Below are positions 5,883-6,785 of a DNA stretch of 6,785 nucleotides, piece by piece. Under the pieces are notes generated by a model that was not told the DNA's origin, made no database searches, and saw only the letters and a list, made by a program, of their open reading frames with translations. The stretch's first letter is position 1. Each line of letters starts with the position of its first letter. A program made the position numbers and the translations under genes. Origin of the DNA: an uncultured Kineothrix sp. (GTDB taxonomy: Bacteria > Bacillota > Clostridia > Lachnospirales > Lachnospiraceae); assembly GCA_910587275.1 (NCBI GenBank), contig CAJUMD010000140.1:1-6785 (forward strand), given 5' to 3'.

Positions 5883-6634
5883 ATAGGATAATCATGATGG
5901 TTTTACGGCTGTTTTTAAAAGCACCGGTTTATTTTTTCCAAATATGGAGATGCGGAAAAAGCAGTAAAATATCTTTTGAGGAAGCGTATGCCTGTGTAAA
6001 GAAGGTAACAATCGCCGCCAACCGGGCTGGAAAAGTAAAGATAGAGTCGTATGGCGTAGAAAACATTCCGAAAGAAGACGGTTTTGTTTTTTTTCCAAAT
6101 CATCAAGGGCTATACGACGTATTGGCTGTTTTGGAGTCGTGTCCGGTTCCGTTTGCTTTTGTAATTAAGAAAGAAGCCCGTAATGTTATTTTATTAAAAC
6201 AGGTGGTGGATGCCTTGGGCTCCATATCCATTGACAGGGAAGACATCCGTCAGTCCATGAAAGTTATCCAGCAGGTGGCGGAGGAAGTGAAAGAAGGGAA
6301 GAACTTCCTGATTTTTGCGGAAGGAACGAGAAGCCGGGAAGGAAACAGACTGCAGGAGTTTAAGGGCGGGAGCTTTAAAAGCGCCGTGAAGGCAAAGTGT
6401 CCGATTGTTCCCTGTGCCTTAATTGATGCTTTTAAGCCCTTTGATGAAAAATCCGTGAAACCGCTAACGGTTAAGGTGATTTACCTGCCCCCTATGTATT
6501 ATGAAGAATACAGGGGAATGAAGACGGTGGAGATTGCGGCAGAAGTCAAAAAAAGGATTGAAGAAGCAATTGCCCGGTATACCATATCAGGGCGCCCTGT
6601 TCAGGCTGAACTGTTACAGGAAGAAAAAAGATAA
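5879..6634 (+). CDS. plsC: 1-acyl-sn-glycerol-3-phosphate acyltransferase (PlsC family)
   Basis: 251 residues. Transfers an acyl chain to lysophosphatidic acid to form phosphatidic acid, the second acylation of phospholipid synthesis, at the cytoplasmic face of the membrane. The acyltransferase motif NHQGLYD (Asn74-Asp80, an NHX4D box with catalytic His75) and the glycerol-phosphate binding motif FAEGTRS (residues 146-152) are both intact, followed by FKGGSFKSAVKA and the IVPCAL block. The N-terminus is hydrophobic and basic (about residues 1-25), consistent with membrane attachment. The ATG overlaps the fumarase beta stop by four bases and has AAGGTGGA just upstream, so it is probably coupled to that gene. 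No metabolic link between the two is evident. Genomes of this kind often hold several paralogues, so the exact acceptor is not certain. No terminator follows; a new promoter begins eight bases after the stop. Confidence 0.92.
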   Translation: MNRIIMMVLRLFLKAPVYFFQIWRCGKSSKISFEEAYACVKKVTIAANRAGKVKIESYGVENIPKEDGFVFFPNHQGLYDVLAVLESCPVPFAFVIKKEARNVILLKQVVDALGSISIDREDIRQSMKVIQQVAEEVKEGKNFLIFAEGTRSREGNRLQEFKGGSFKSAVKAKCPIVPCALIDAFKPFDEKSVKPLTVKVIYLPPMYYEEYRGMKTVEIAAEVKKRIEEAIARYTISGRPVQAELLQEEKR

Positions 6635-6642
6635 AAAAGTAA

Positions 6643-6671
6643 TTGACAAATAAATTTATCTTATGTATAAT
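6643..6671 (+). promoter_or_regulatory. Consensus sigma-A promoter for tRNA-Ser
   Basis: TTGACA (6643-6648), exactly 17 bases, TATAAT (6666-6671): both hexamers match the consensus perfectly, in an A/T-rich setting. Transcription should start near 6678. This is the strength expected for a stable-RNA operon. No start codon with a ribosome binding site lies between it and the tRNA. Confidence 0.92.
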
Positions 6672-6674
6672 AGC

Positions 6675-6702
6675 ATTTGCGTTGTTGAGTGATAACGCAA
6701 AT
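6675..6702 (+). other. Inverted repeat at the transcription start of the tRNA operon
   Basis: ATTTGCGTT (6675-6683) and AACGCAAAT (6694-6702) are perfect 9-base arms around a ten-base centre; two wobble pairs and one A-T pair could extend the stem inward to a four-base loop. It spans the predicted start site. It could act as an operator for a dimeric repressor or as a hairpin at the 5' end of the RNA. There is no T tract after it, so it is not a terminator. Confidence 0.55.
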
Positions 6703-6732
6703 AACTTTACAAAATATAAACAAAGTAAAGTT
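6703..6732 (+). other. Second leader hairpin before tRNA-Ser
   Basis: AACTTTAC (6703-6710) pairs perfectly with GTAAAGTT (6725-6732) around a 14-base A-rich loop. It begins at the very next base after the first inverted repeat and ends eight bases before the tRNA. It would be removed during 5' maturation by RNase P. Confidence 0.5.
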
Positions 6733-6740
6733 CAGGCTAT

Positions 6741-6785
6741 GGAGAAATACTCAAGAGGCTGAAGAGGCGCCCCTGCTAAGGGTGT
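6741..6785 (+). tRNA. tRNA-Ser (anticodon GCU), 3' end outside window
   Basis: Starts GGAGAAA (acceptor 5' strand), then T8 and A9. The D stem is CTC (6750-6752) with GAG (6764-6766). The anticodon stem CGCCC (6768-6772) pairs with GGGTG (6780-6784) around the loop CTGCTAA. The anticodon GCT is at 6775-6777 and reads AGC/AGU serine codons. The window ends one base after this arm, so the long variable arm that defines tRNA-Ser, the T arm and the acceptor 3' strand cannot be seen. Identity therefore rests on the anticodon and on the GGAGAAA-TACTCAAG beginning typical of Firmicute tRNA-Ser. Confidence 0.9.

Noticed and set aside
6643..6740. Short leader peptide or new protein gene after plsC
   Set aside because: No start codon with a ribosome binding site, and the transcript runs directly into tRNA-Ser.
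1..6785. Mobile element, CRISPR array, defence or toxin-antitoxin system
   Set aside because: No transposase, integrase, terminal repeats, spacer-repeat pattern or small paired genes were seen; the repeats present are short and local.

Overview
The window looks like ordinary chromosome from a low-to-moderate GC Gram-positive anaerobe. Lachnospiraceae or another Clostridia is my best guess. The reasons are purine-rich GAGG-type ribosome binding sites, consensus sigma-A promoters, a two-subunit iron-sulfur fumarase, and an FHA protein with a DUF6382-like N-terminus beside a rhomboid protease. This assignment is inference, not a database match. All genes lie on the + strand.

Layout: (1) 2-1465, the 3' part of a membrane-anchored FHA-domain protein whose start lies before the window. 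(2) 1630-2709 (or 1531-2709 from a TTG), a six-helix rhomboid protease with a soluble N-terminal domain. (3) 2816-3808, a flavodoxin-like domain fused to an SCP2 sterol-carrier domain, behind its own likely promoter. (4) 3907-4317, a HIT-family nucleotide hydrolase. (5) 4332-5174 and 5328-5882, the alpha and beta subunits of class I fumarate hydratase. (6) 5879-6634, a PlsC-type acyltransferase overlapping the fumarase beta gene by four bases. (7) 6643-6671, a perfect consensus promoter driving a short leader with two abutting hairpins and then tRNA-Ser(GCU), which the window end cuts just after the anticodon arm.

Genes 1 and 2 probably belong to one cell-envelope locus. Related pairs are, to my recollection, found at the end of Tad/Flp pilus clusters in Lachnospiraceae, but nothing of such a cluster is visible here. 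HIT, fumarase alpha, fumarase beta and plsC are packed closely enough to be one transcript. The 153-base gap between the fumarase subunits is unusual because it carries a purine-rich repeat array. No convincing intrinsic terminator was found anywhere.

No mobile element, CRISPR array, defence system or clearly novel multigene system is evident. The points most worth a second look are the flavodoxin-SCP2 fusion, the double-hairpin tRNA leader, the repeat array between the fumarase genes, and the translation start of the rhomboid gene.
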